DNA from: Allomyces macrogynus ATCC 38327
Lineage: Eukaryota > Blastocladiomycota > Blastocladiomycetes > Blastocladiales > Blastocladiaceae
NCBI GenBank assembly: GCA_000151295.1
Contig: GG745331.1
Span: 347,483 to 411,482 of the forward strand
DNA: 64,000 nucleotides
Reading direction: 5' to 3'
Part shown: piece after piece, positions 26,333-37,284 of the stretch
How the letters are laid out: each line of letters starts with the position of its first letter
Numbering within the stretch: the stretch's first letter is position 1
The notes under the pieces: model-generated
The model's database searches: none
The model's input: the letters and a program-made list of their open reading frames with translations, nothing else
Told to the model about the DNA's origin: nothing
Program-made: the position numbers and the translations under genes

Positions 26333-27166
26333 ATGGGGTTCATCGAGTCGGTCGTGCTCGGCATCTTGACGATTGCGTTCCTGCCGGCGCAAATCGTGCT
26401 CTACCTGCACATTATTGGCGAGGGTTTGCTGGGCTTGTTCATGCTCGCATTTTCGTGTGCGTTGGCTCTCTTTTGGGACGACCAGCGAGGGCGGCCAGTT
26501 TGCTGATCGTTGTTGATGGTTTGATTGACGTAGCATGGGCATCGAAGACGGTCAAACGACTCACTTTTGGCCAAATGGAGGAAGAGAACCCATTTGACAA
26601 GGCCATGTCGAACGTGACGTTTGTCGGGGCCGTGGTCCTGTCGGGCGTCATCCCGAGTGCGCTGACCATCGCGTCGCTGAATTTTATTGAGCGCAAGATC
26701 ATCTACGTGGTGCGTCAATTTGCGGTCGGTCGGATGACGAGCGCCTGGCAACTGACCATCACTCGTGTGCTGGTGCACAGGCCATGGTCGGATTTGCGTA
26801 TGCGCTGCAGGGCACGCGCGTCGTGTTCCTCTACATGCGCCGCGACCTCGAGCGCAAGTCGGCAGAGTGGGACCCGCATTCGGAAAATGCGGCCAAGTGG
26901 ATGATTTTGGCCGAGGTGCGATCGCGATGCGTTGCATTCCGGCCCTTATCCGCCCAACTAACGACATTCATTTTGGGTAGTGGATCCAACTGCTCGCCAT
27001 GACGATTTCGGTCATGGTTACCGTTCTTTCCCACCTGAGGGAAAAGCGCGACAAGGCCGCTGCTGATGCAAAAGCCGCGGCCGCCCAACGAGCGGCTGAA
27101 GCGGCCAACCAAGAGCACCAGTATGTCGATGGATTCTATGGCGGCGGCGGTCCGCAGATGGTGTAA
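26333..27166 (+). CDS. Orphan multi-helix membrane protein, 206 aa
   Basis: Four exons (26333-26456, 26534-26709, 26781-26915, 26981-27166) give 206 aa with consistent phase. The ATG has a strong ACCACCATGG context, and the donors are GTGCGT/GTGCGA. The chain starts in a hydrophobic stretch (VVLGILTIAFLPAQIVLYL, then LLGLFMLAF). A short polar loop with QMEEENPFDKAM follows, then a second hydrophobic pair (TFVGAVVLSGVIPSALTIA and the VAMVGFAYALQG region across intron 2), and a last helix WIQLLAMTISVMVTVLSHL. The tail is a charged Ala/Lys/Glu helix that ends with a Gly-rich GFYGGGG stretch. The central charged loop DLERKSAEWDPHSENAAKW probably faces the cytosol or lumen. I recognise no family. 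A sorting or tetraspan-like role would be a guess. Confidence 0.75.
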
Positions 27167-27455
27167 GTTATTTCCGTGCGGGGTGCCCGTCGCGGCCGAA
27201 CCGGGCGCTGACGATGTGCGAGAGACCGAATAATTTATTCAGACGTGCAAATGGATACACATTGTTTCTGGTTTCTTCAGCGATGCACTTCTCACGCGGA
27301 TGTGACGTGAGCTGGCCGCGAGCGATCATTGCCGCACCTCTTCTCCATCTTGTCACTCGCCTCATTCTTCGATCTTCACCACCTCTCCGAGTCCTCATTT
27401 TCGAGCGCGCCCTTGCGCTCGAAGCTCTTGGAACAACAGCAGCACTCGATACCAC

Positions 27456-29182
27456 ATGGACGCCTTCAAGGAAGCCCGGTCCAAGACCAACTGGCTCGCG
27501 CCGGCGCACCAGGCCGTTGCGTCGACTGCTGCACCCGCACCGACTGCACCAGCAGCCAGCAAGAGCGAGGACCGGAAGCGCTCGTCGCGCCGGCTGCAGG
27601 CGCTGCACGAATGCGTCAAGATTTTCGAGACGTGGCCGGAAATCTACACCAAGTACCGCATTGTGGGTAAAATTGGTGAAGGTACAACCAATTGGAGCGA
27701 GTCATACTGCAGTTTTTGGGGCCGGATCAACCAACAATGGATGCCTGCGAATGGAATAGGCACCTTCAGTACTGTCTTCAAAGCCGTCGACTTGGAGCGC
27801 GACCAATACCTGCCCGTGGGCGTGACCAAGACGGCGCTGCCCTACATGGCCCTCAAGAACATTTTCCCGACGAGTTCAGCAAACCGGATCGTCAACGAGG
27901 TGGATATTTTGGCGCAGCTCAGGTACCGGTGATTTGCGCGACGGCTGCGAAAATAACGCGTTTCGTCTTCATCTCACTGCGTTGGATTTGCGTTCTAGGG
28001 GACACCCGAACGTTGTGAGCCTGACCACGGTGCTGCGCAACGACGAGCTAGTTTTGCTCATCATGCCATATTTTGAACACCTGGACGTCAAGGTTCGTTC
28101 TCGGGCACGGTTTGCCTTGATTGTTAAGCACACGTGCTGACCCATCATCGCGAATCATTGCCATGCAGGAATACTTCAATGAGCTCAACCCGGCCGAGCT
28201 GCGCTACTACTTTGCGTGTCTGTTCTCGGCACTCGAGTTTTGCCACGTCAAGAAGATCATTCATCGCGACGTGAAGCCGAGCAATTTCCTCTACCACCCG
28301 GCGCGGAGGCACGGCATGCTCGTCGACTTTGGACTTGCTCAGGTGCGTTTTCGGACGCGGAATCGCGACCAAGCGTGCCGTGTTCACCACGAACTGTTCA
28401 TCTCTTGAACAGAAAGCGCCTTCGAGCAAATCGAGCCTGTCGGTGCTCGGCAAGCGCAAGGACCGTGACGCGAGCCTGAGTGATTTGCTCAAGCACTCGT
28501 CGGCGTCGTCGCGCGCCGCGCCAGAATTCGCACACGGACCTACGAAACCGGGCCTCGTTGCCAACGACAGACGGTACCGCGCTCTTTCCCTCCACAGCTC
28601 CTCCATCCACCCCACTTACTCGACATCCCGTGAATTAGACCGAGCGTGCACGCGAGCCGTGCTGGTACACGCGGATTCCGCGCGCCCGAAGTCCTGCTCA
28701 AGGTGGAGCACCAGACGACGGCGCTCGACGTGTGGTCGGCGGGCGTGACGCTGCTGTGCTTTCTGACGCGCAAGTTCCCGTTTTTCCAATCAAACGACGA
28801 CGTCGAGGCGTTGCAGGAAATCGCCGTCTTGTGCGGCGAGCACCGCATGCGCGACCTGGCCAGTAAATACCGTACGTGTGCGAGCTCCACCTCACCTCAG
28901 TTCGATTCCTTGCGCTGACCTCGCGCGACGGTGATAGAACGCATCTTCCTGTGCCGGATCCCGACCGTCGACAAGAAGGGCGTGCACTTGCCGGACCTCG
29001 TCTACTCGATGAACCCGCATGACTGGCCCGAGATCCCAATCGAGGCGCTCGATTTGCTCAGCAAGACGCTCGACCTCGACCCAGAGTCGCGCATCACCGC
29101 CGCCAAGGCCATGAAGCAGGGGTGGCTGCGCGGGATCCCGACCACGGGCGCTGACACGGTCCAGGAATTTGTCGAGGAGTGA
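27456..29182 (+). CDS. CDC7: CDC7/HSK1 DBF4-dependent kinase
   Basis: Ser/Thr kinase that, with DBF4, phosphorylates MCM subunits to fire replication origins. Seven exons (27456-27681, 27760-27922, 27999-28092, 28169-28342, 28413-28573, 28639-28871, 28938-29182) give 431 aa. The glycine loop IGEGTFSTVFKA forms only when intron 1 is removed. Then come the lysine in ALKNIFPTSSANRI, VEILxQLRGHPNVV, LIMPYFEH, the catalytic HRDVKPSNFLY, the DFGLAQ metal motif and, after the kinase insert, AGTRGFRAPEVLLK. ALDVWSAGVTLL and FPFFQSNDDVEAL are typical of CDC7. The kinase insert between DFG and APE is short (about 55 residues) compared with yeast and human. Intron 1 is 78 nt, a multiple of three and free of stops. 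The stop codon lies 34 bases from that of the convergent coiled-coil gene. Confidence 0.95.
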
Positions 29183-29216
29183 GTCGTCGCGCGGCTGGTC
29201 TGAGGCACGCCGAGAT

Positions 29217-31430
29217 TCATTTTTGTTGCTTGTAAATACTCTCCTTTGGTGTCCCGTGCTGGATGGACAAAGGAACCGCTTTCCCCGCATGGGTAAAAGG
29301 AATCCAATTTGGGTGTGTCAACCAACCAAAACTTGGCGCCCTCGTCACAAATGGTCGTGAGCCCATGTCGCCAGGTCCAAAATTGGCGTCGGGGCCGTGT
29401 TCCAGTCGGCTCGTACGATCCGGCTGTGCGCGATAAACTCCCCCGACTCCCTCTAAACGGTCACGCACGATGAGCATGTTAATCGACACCCCCGCAATGA
29501 GAACGAGCCAAGCGCACGCACGAACCTCCGTCAGTGCCCTCCCACCATGCACGACCGCGCGCATCAACCCGGCGCACTCATCCAGCCCAATCAGCAACTT
29601 GCGCTTGCCCACCGCGACCTGCACGACCATCGCCGGCCTCCCCGGGCGATCGCTCCCCACGAGCGCCACGACCGACGCCGGCTCGACCAACTCGCAACCA
29701 AACCCGGCCTCTTCCACAAGCCGGCACTGCGCGATCACCGCGCGCGCCATCCACGCACGCGCCTCAATCTCATGCATTCGCATTGTCGTATCCGTGGCGC
29801 GCGCCGGGTCCGCGACGCGCGGGACCGTATCCGCCGGCGCGAGATCCCCGCACGGCAGCGGGACCCCGTCCTCGCGCACGGCAACGCCCGCGTCCGACCA
29901 CACCACCTCCAACGCCGTGCTTGTCTCCGCCGCCGAAGCGGACGCCGTGGCCACGGGCATGACCGCGGGGCCCGCCACTTCAACCGGCCGCGCGGCACAC
30001 CGCACCGTCAACTCGTGCCGGTCGCGCGCGGCCTCAATCGCGCCGATCCCCGTCACGTGCCGCAACACACGGTGTCGTGCCTGTGCGGCGCGCATCGACC
30101 GCTGTACTCGCACGTCGCGGTGGCCGAAATGTCGGACGGCGCCGGCGAGGGCGGCTTCGCGGTCGGCGAGTAGGGTTTGGAAGTGCATGACGGTGGCGGT
30201 GGCGGCCATGTGTTGCGCGGTGAGCGACTCGTGCGCGGCCATCAGCGTGTCGAGGTCGGTTTGTTGCGTCGCAAGGTGCGCGGTCGCACGACCGACTTCG
30301 GCTTTCAGGAACTCGGCTGCGTGACGGAGCTCGTCGCTTTTGTGCGGCTGCGGGCGCGGTTGGCGAGCCTAGATGAGGGGTAGGGAGGAGGGTGAGGGTG
30401 AGTAAGGTTGTGGGGACGGCGGGGAGGATCGAAGTGGGGGACGGACCAGGCGCGCCGATTCTTCCACGAGCGCATCGATTTCGGCGAGCATTTGCTCAAT
30501 GGATCGCTCCTCTGTTCATTGGAGGGACGAGAAATTGGTGAGGAATCAAATGGTAGCCGACAGTCCGAAGGTAAAATCATGGACGGCTTACTGTGTGCAA
30601 CGTCGGTGGCCAGTTCGGTCAAGATGGTCTTGACTTCGTCGGCCTCGGCCTTGGCCTGCGCGATAATATCCTGCAGCTCCATGACCGCATTCCCTACGAA
30701 TTCGGCAAAAATTCGTCGGAAAAAAAAAAAAATAAAAAACAAGCGGAGGGAGCGAATCGTCAGCGTCGAGTGAACATCGTCAGGCATGTGTTGACCAGGA
30801 AGCATACCCAGTTCGTTGGCATCGTCGTTCGAGTAAAACACGGGTACGTCGGCGGGCAAGAGCCGTCCAAGGACTTCGAGCTTGGTGAACCGCTCGACAA
30901 TGGTAAAATGAGCGTTGTCGTGAACAGTCTGGCGGGGCGCGACAACGGTGAGCAGCAGCGCGTCTTCAATTGTCCACCGGTACCATAGTCATGAATGATG
31001 GTACCTGGAGCTGCTCGAGATCGCCGGCAATCGACTCGGGCGTCTGCGCAAAGTGGTTGAGCGGATGCTGCAGAAACTCGTCGCTCGACAGCGTGTCCGG
31101 TCGTAGCGCGGCCGCCGCGTTCTGCTGCTGGAAGACTTGCGCGAGCGCACACATTTGAATCGGGCCCGCTGGGTCGGAGCGCATCGCGGCAAAGAGCTCG
31201 CGAGATGGGAGCGCTTGCCTGCGGATAACAGGTGGCCGTGCGTGAGCCATGGCCACAGTCGAGCAGCGACACAGTAGGAACATGGAGGCCTACTCTTGAA
31301 CTTGAGCGACCAGCTGCGCGAGCGCATCGTCGTTGGGAGCGGGAGCGGTGCCCGGCGTCGGTGACGGCGATGGTGCTGGTGCTGGTGCAGGGGCGGGGGC
31401 CGCGGGTGGGGGCGTAGCGCTGAGATCCAT
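29217..31430 (-). CDS. Unidentified coiled-coil protein, about 596 aa
   Basis: Six exons (31430-31294, 31218-31005, 30928-30808, 30693-30592, 30511-30447, 30368-29217) close to an exact frame. The start ATG at 31430 has a strong GCCATGG context. After a Pro/Ala-rich leader of about 35 residues comes a mixed helical segment (RELFAAMRSDPAG and a QQQ run). Next is FTKLEVLGRLLPADVPVFYSN, then a heptad-like coiled coil (VMELQDIIAQAKAEADEVKT, EQMLAEIDALVEESARL). The large last exon carries a Leu/Ala/His-rich helix and then a beta-rich region (VVWSDAGVAVREDG, VVQVAVGKRKLLIG). The coiled-coil-then-globular layout recalls kinetochore or vesicle-tether subunits, but no family was identified. The last ~70 residues have odd composition and may be intronic or read-through, so the true C-terminus could lie further left of 29470 on the transcript. 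Confidence 0.65.
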
Positions 31431-31958
31431 GGCGGAAGCGTTTGTCGTTGTTGGAAGCGGCAAGTTGCTAGTGTTTGTCCAAGGCGATTGGGCAAGGAAT
31501 GGCTTTGACGTCGACGGCGACGACAGCAGCGACGACGAAAACGACGGCAAGGCCGTGATCGACCAGTGTGACGTGGACGCGGCGTGTGGCGATCTTGCGG
31601 CCAAATCGCGCGCGGCCCGGCGGCCTGCCGACTCGGTCTGCGCCGATCAGTTTCAACCAGGTTCCGTTCGACCCACTGCGCGACAACGCGCGACCGCCGG
31701 CATCGCGCCCGTGTCCAACGTCGTCGCGGCCGACCAGTCCTGCCCGACGCCCGGGAGCGCGCTCTCCTGGTCCGGCGGGCCCTTCTGCAGCCAGGCCAGA
31801 ACCACACACAACCTCGACAGCAAGTTCGACGGCCATTCTGTTGTAAAGGCTGCCGCTCTTCTGCACCCCGACAAGCGCCCGGCACGCGGATTGCCATCGT
31901 CAGCGTGTATCAAGCCGAAGACTCTTCTCCCCGTGTGTGCTCGCTTGCCACGACCACC
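31431..31958. other. Divergent promoter region, coiled-coil gene and carboxylase
   Basis: 528 bases between two head-to-head start codons. Frames open across it in both directions extend the upstream gene's frame without adding recognisable sequence. No TATA box is evident. Confidence 0.55.
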
Positions 31959-34742
31959 ATGACACGCCCATCCCCGACCACGACCACCAGCGCGCGCGAC
32001 CGGCCGATACAACGCGTCCTGGTCGCCAATCGCGGTGGTACCGACCTTCTCCACCCGCCGCTCTAGGTACCAGGCCACGATATCTGATCCAAATGCGCGT
32101 CGAACAGAAATCGCATCGCGCGTCTTTCGCACATGTCGCGCCCTCGGCAAGGATGCAGTCGCCGTGTATTCCGATGCGTAAGTGCCTTTTTTTTTTCCGA
32201 CCGGATATGCGTGTTATCGGGTTTCTCACCCATCGCGACCCACGTCTGGTAGGGACCGCACCATGCCATTCGTGCACGACGCGCTGCAAGCTGTTGCGCT
32301 CGGCCCGGCACCCGCGACCGAGTCCTACCTTAACATGTCCAAGGTGATTGACGCGGCCAAAAAGGCTGGTGCCGACGCGATTCATCCCGGTTCGTCTTTG
32401 TTCACACGTGTCGCCAAGTCTGGATTTGCGGGTGGTCAGTAGCTCACGTTCCCCTGGTTCTTTCGCAGGCTACGGATTCCTGTCGGAAAACCAAGAGTTT
32501 GCGCAAGCGGTCCTAGACGCTGGCCTGACCTGGATCGGGCCCGACCCAGAGTCGATCGCCGCCATTGGCGACAAGCGGCGCGCCAAGGAGCTCTTGTCCC
32601 AGCACCCGCAGATTGCGCTGGTCCCGGGGTACCATGGCGCGAACCAGGACGTTGCGTTTCTGGTCGTCAAGGCACGAGAGATTGGTGCGTTATCTTTCCA
32701 TGACCCGGCTTTGTGCACCTTCCCTGACGGCTGTTCTTTTCTTTGGTTCAGGATTCCCGTTGCTGCTCAAGGCCTCTGCGGGCGGAGGTGGCAAGGGCAT
32801 GCGCGTTGTGCGCGACGAGTCAACGTACGTGTGAGTTTTTAATGTTCCTTCCCTTTCTCAGCGCATCTCACGCGGAACCCCCTTTCTCGTTGTTAGCCTG
32901 CTCAAGGACATTGAAATGGCCAAGGGCGAGGGCCTCCGCTCGTTTGGCAGCGATGAGCTGCTTATGGAGCGCTATTTCGAGCACATCAAGCACATTGAAG
33001 TGCAGATCATGGGGTACGCACGCCGGATCACTTTCTCAGGAGCTCAGAACACGTCTAACTTCCCTCTCTCTCCCTCTCACTCTTGCCCATCCCAGTGACC
33101 GCCACGGCAACGTCATCTCGCTCGGCACACGCGACTGCTCCCTGCAACGGCGGCACCAAAAAGTCATCGAGGAAGCCCCAGCTCCCGCGAAGTACCGCGC
33201 GGCCCCGCCCGGCCGGCACGCCGCGACCGCGCACCTGCCTTCCCTGACCATGGAAGAGGCCGCCGTACAGATCGGGCAGGCGATCAAATTCGTGGGTGCC
33301 GGTACCGTCGAGTTTCTTGTCGATATGGCGGGATGCTGGTACTTTCTCGAAGTCAACACGCGACTGCAAGTCGAGCACTGCGTGACCGAACAGATCACGG
33401 GGCTCGACTTGGTTGCGCTGCAGATTTGGGTCGCCGAGGGCCAGGCCCTACCGACTCTCCTCCCGCCGACCCCGGCGGTCGCGCCACCGCCGCTGCACTC
33501 GATCGAGTGCCGGCTGTACGCCGAGGACCCGGATAACGAGTTTGCCCCGTCGACGGGCACGATCTTGCAGTGGTCTGCGCCCACCTCCACCACCACGTTC
33601 GCCACGTCCGCGGGTACGCAGGTGCCGGCGATCCGCGTCGAGTCGGCGCTCGCGACCGGCAGCTCAGTGACCGTCTTTTACGACGCGATGGTCTGTAAAC
33701 TCATCGCCACCGCCCCGTCGCGCGTCGCCGCGATCGCGGCAATGCGCCGCGTTTTGCTCGACACGGTCTGTCTCGGCGTGCGCACGAACCGCGCGTTCCT
33801 CGCGCGCCTGCTGGACGACCCGGCGTTTGTGAGCGAGATGCACTCGACGCGCACGATTGCCGAGATCCTCGCGCGCGAACCCAATGCCGGCAAAGACGAC
33901 GCGGCGGTTATCGTCAGCGCGGTGGCCGCGACGTGCTGGCATGCGCTCGCGATGCAGCATGCGCGCTCCGCGTGGCGGTGCGTGCCGAGCAACTGGTCGA
34001 ACATGCCGAGTCACGCGCCGCCGAAAGCCGCATGGATTGATTTGCGCAGTAAGACGCGCATCGAAGTCACTTACCGCCGGCGCGACGGCGCGGTGGACAC
34101 GTGGGAGATGGTAGTCACGTTCGGCGTCCAGCCAGCGCGGGAGCCGGTCACGGTGGACGTGCACCATGTCGACTGGCCGCACACACTGGCCGTGGCTATT
34201 GATGGCGTGATGCAGATGGTGCATTTGGCGCGCGCGGTTGAGCCGCCGCGGTTGCCGAGACGGGGGAACGACGAGATGGTGCTGCACGTGCAGCCAGGCG
34301 CGATGTGGGAGACAGTGCCGCTGCAAAAGGTGTCAAGGCTCTGGTCGAAAGCACAGTCGGCCGAGGAGAGTGGTACGTTGCGGGTTTGGGTGGGTGGGGT
34401 TGGGTCAACGATGTGCGCTGATGTTTGGACTCGCGTGGAACAGACACGGATTACAAGTCGCTCATGCCGTGCCGCGTGTTGAAGATTCACGTTGGGCATG
34501 ACCAGCTGGTACGTTTTTTTGATGGCGTTCATCAACGAATGTTTCTCGGCTGTGACTAACAAGTGAGTTGACGCCGCAACCAGGTCCAAAAAGGCGACCT
34601 GCTCCTCGTCATTGAGAGCATGAAAATGGAAATGCGAATCGTCGCAAAGCAGGCCGGGCATGTCACGGTGCATGTCAAGGAAGGCGCCCTCACGGAAGCG
34701 GGCGTGCTTCTGGCCCAGATCAAGCCGGTGCCGACCGAATGA
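31959..34742 (+). CDS. MCCA: Biotin-dependent acyl-CoA carboxylase alpha subunit, methylcrotonyl type
   Basis: Carries biotin carboxylase and biotin-carrier domains; the family supplies carboxybiotin for 3-methylcrotonyl-CoA in leucine breakdown. Nine exons (31959-32037, 32108-32177, 32253-32389, 32469-32684, 32752-32824, 32897-33013, 33096-34372, 34444-34508, 34584-34742) give 730 aa. Motifs: RVLVANRGEIASRVFRTC, HPGYGFLSEN, the ATP-grasp KASAGGGGKGMRVV, RDCSLQRRHQKVIEEAPAP, FLEVNTRLQVEH and the biotinylation site VIESMKMEM at about Lys692. At exon 5 a GTGAGT donor six bases on would also splice in frame; the earlier GTACGT gives better family spacing. The N-terminus before the carboxylase domain is only about 18 residues, so a mitochondrial presequence is not obvious. 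A related acyl-CoA carboxylase cannot be fully excluded. The stop lies 129 bases from that of the convergent kinesin-13. Confidence 0.88.
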
Positions 34743-34871
34743 GACCGAGTTCGGCGCATTTGGTCGAGAAGTGGACGATGACACGTTTGTGTCATCCATT
34801 TTGACGATACCAGTGCAATGGTATCCCGATTTGCAAGACCATTTCATTCCATTCAGTCCACCCAACATAAG

Positions 34872-37284
34872 TCACACGCCCGGCCCGCGCACCTGCTGGA
34901 TCCGGTCCTTCAGTTCCACCAGTCGCCGCATTTTCTCGTCCACCATGACCTCGAGCGCGGCTACGTATATGTCGAACCCCACCACAGCCTCGATACAGTC
35001 ATCAATCAGCGCCTCTTCCTCCTTGGCCAAATCCAGGATCGTGTGCAGAGTGCTCACGTGCAAGTCGAGCAACGACGTGGCCCTGTCGTCGTCGAGTGCC
35101 GCCGGGCTCGCACCTGTGAGCAGCTGCGGCGCGACCGGCGGGATCGCGAGATCCGGGCTGCTGCCCTCGGCCGAGTCGGACGATGGCGATGCGGGCAAAT
35201 TGGTTGCAACCGGAGGACTGCGCCGCGCGACGTGCGGTGTGCGGTCCTCGCCGTCCGACGCAGGCGTGCTGATGGTCTCGTCGTCGTGCTCAAACGACTC
35301 GTCATCGTAACCCGTTTCGTCGCCGACAGCCGCCGGGCCGGGTTCGGGTTCGCGGCCAAACCCGACGTTTGCCTCGACGGGCGACGGCGTGAGTGCCGAC
35401 AGTTGCGCGAGCAAGTCTTCGGCAGTCGCTGGCAACGGCACCCCCCCTCCGCCCGCATCCCCACTCCCACCGCCAGCCGCGTGCGAGTACTCCTTGATGC
35501 GGTTCGCGTAATGCAGGCAACTCATCGTCTGCTCGACGGTCAAGTTGGTTGGCGCGACGTTGAGCACCATGATACAGGTACCCGCGCGGAAACAGTCGCG
35601 CAAGACACACGTCAACTTGTTGGACCGAAACGGCACGTAATTGCTGTTCACGTGCAGTGAGCGAATGCACTCCTTGAGCGCGAGCAGGCTCTTGTTGATG
35701 GCGGCGCCCTCGCGCCGGACCGCCGCCGATGCCGAAGGGTTATCGACGCCGCGCTCGCTGCCGGCCAGATCGATCAGCGTCAGGAGCGACGTGGTGCCTG
35801 TGTGCGGCACGCGCAATTCGAGCCGGAAGATGGCGTGCGACCGGCTCGAGGTCGAGTTGGAGTCGGTGGCTTGCGTTGTGCGTGTTGCGGTGCCAACGGC
35901 CATGATTTGCAGGCAGTGTTGTACGGACGAGGCGTGCGATTCGCGCAGGCCTTGAAAGATGAAGTTGCCGTTTTGTTCGAGCAGGTTGATGTGTTGCCGG
36001 TTGTTGAGGAGGTCGACGACTGGAGGTGAATAATCACACGGAGTTAGTTTGCAGTCGCTTCTGAGCGAACGGCCCGACGAGCGACTAAGTACCTTTGCCG
36101 CTGTAGATTTCCAAGAACGAGACGAACACGTCGGCGCCCATTTCGGCCGCGACGCCAAAGACTTGCGAGCACGCATAGTGGTAGAGCCCAATGTCGGCAG
36201 CCGTCGTAGCGGATCCACGACCTCCTTCGGGACCAAACACCGTGTCTGCGAGCAACCATGAGCGAGTGAGCGAAAGTCGAGCAACGAGACGCAAGTTGAG
36301 CCATACGAACGGGTCTTGCCGCTGCCCGTGGCGCCGTAGCAAAACAGCGACACGTTCTTGCCCTCCTTGAGCTTGGGAATGGCGGGTTGCAGCGTCGTTT
36401 GGAAGATCAGGTCGTTGCCCGCGTACTCGTCAAAGACCTGGAAAGCAAAGAAGTGGTCAATCATGGAAACCCTGTCAAGATCCTTGGCCACCGACCGCGG
36501 CCGCCAGCGAGAATCGCGAGCGCACCTTGTCGAAATGGAACGGATGGGTCACAATCGACCGAGACCGGTCGAGGCTCAGCTTGGGCTCGTGCAGGAACGC
36601 ACAGGCGTGCGGGTGCACGGCCGTCGTCGTCGTAATAATGTCAAACCCCTTCTTACCGGCCTCTGTTCAACGCAATCGATTAGAACATGCCAGTTCACTG
36701 AACGTGACGCGAAGTGTCCACCCACCCTTTTTCGAAATCGGTCGCTTGCGCACGCACACCTGGATTGGCGCGTCCCACTCGGCGAGCGCCTGTGCGGTAC
36801 GGCGCCCCTTCCAGCTCTCGACCCACTGCATCCACGCGTGCCGAAACTGGTGAATCTTGGCCTCGAACTCTTCCACCATCATATCGGTCTCGTCCTTGCC
36901 CGCACGCGCCTCGCGGATCAGCTCGGCCTGCTTGCGCCGCAACTCGCGCGCGGCCTTGATGCGCTCAATTTCCTTGAGCGGCGAATTCGTGTCGAGCGCT
37001 GGTGCCGTGGTCGTGGCTGCTGTTGGTGCACCGCGCGTGTGCAGGGCCGTACGGCTCGCCGTGGCCGCAGCCGATCCGGGGCGGCTTGGTGTGCCCGAGT
37101 GCGCCCATGTCTTGCGCGTCGATTTGGACGACGTGCGCCTGCTGGTGCTGGTGTCGGTCGCGGGAGCGGATGCACTAGCGGTGGATGCACCGGCCGAGGC
37201 ACGTTCGTCTTGCAAGGCGCGCAGCCGCTCCTGGCGTGCCTGCGACGACCGCAGCAAGGCGGCGGGCACAGCGAACGCTGACAT
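34872..37284 (-). CDS. Kinesin-13 microtubule depolymerase (KIF2/MCAK-type)
   Basis: Internal-motor kinesin that depolymerises microtubule ends, at spindle poles, kinetochores or flagellar tips. Five exons (37284-36726, 36662-36526, 36437-36311, 36245-36093, 36019-34872) give 707 aa. The motor sits internally. After ~150 residues of Ser/Thr/Ala-rich sequence and a charged neck helix comes QVCVRKRPISKKE. It is followed by FDKVFDEYAGNDLIFQTT, the P-loop CYGATGSGKTHTVFGPEGG across an intron, [40 protein letters not shown] and RSNKLTCVLRDCF. The P-loop has Ala for the usual Gln. A Ser/Asp/Glu-rich C-terminal ~180 residues ends with a short coiled coil. Kinesin-13 in a fungal-like genome supports a zoosporic, flagellum-bearing lineage. 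High confidence in family. Confidence 0.93.

Noticed and set aside
25443..26369. A 308-codon open frame after the long PH-like gene
   Set aside because: Contains short repeats and a hydrophobic patch but no sustained coding character. It overlaps the start of the real membrane-protein gene in another frame.
30929..31004. A 41-nt intron in the coiled-coil gene ending at 30964
   Set aside because: It is unusually short and throws the next exon out of frame; the acceptor 35 bases on (intron 30929-31004, 76 nt) restores phase and coiled-coil sequence.
32825..32896. Use of the GTGAGT donor at 32831 in the carboxylase gene
   Set aside because: In frame, but it adds two residues that break the family spacing after MRVVRDE; the GTACGT donor at 32825 fits exactly.
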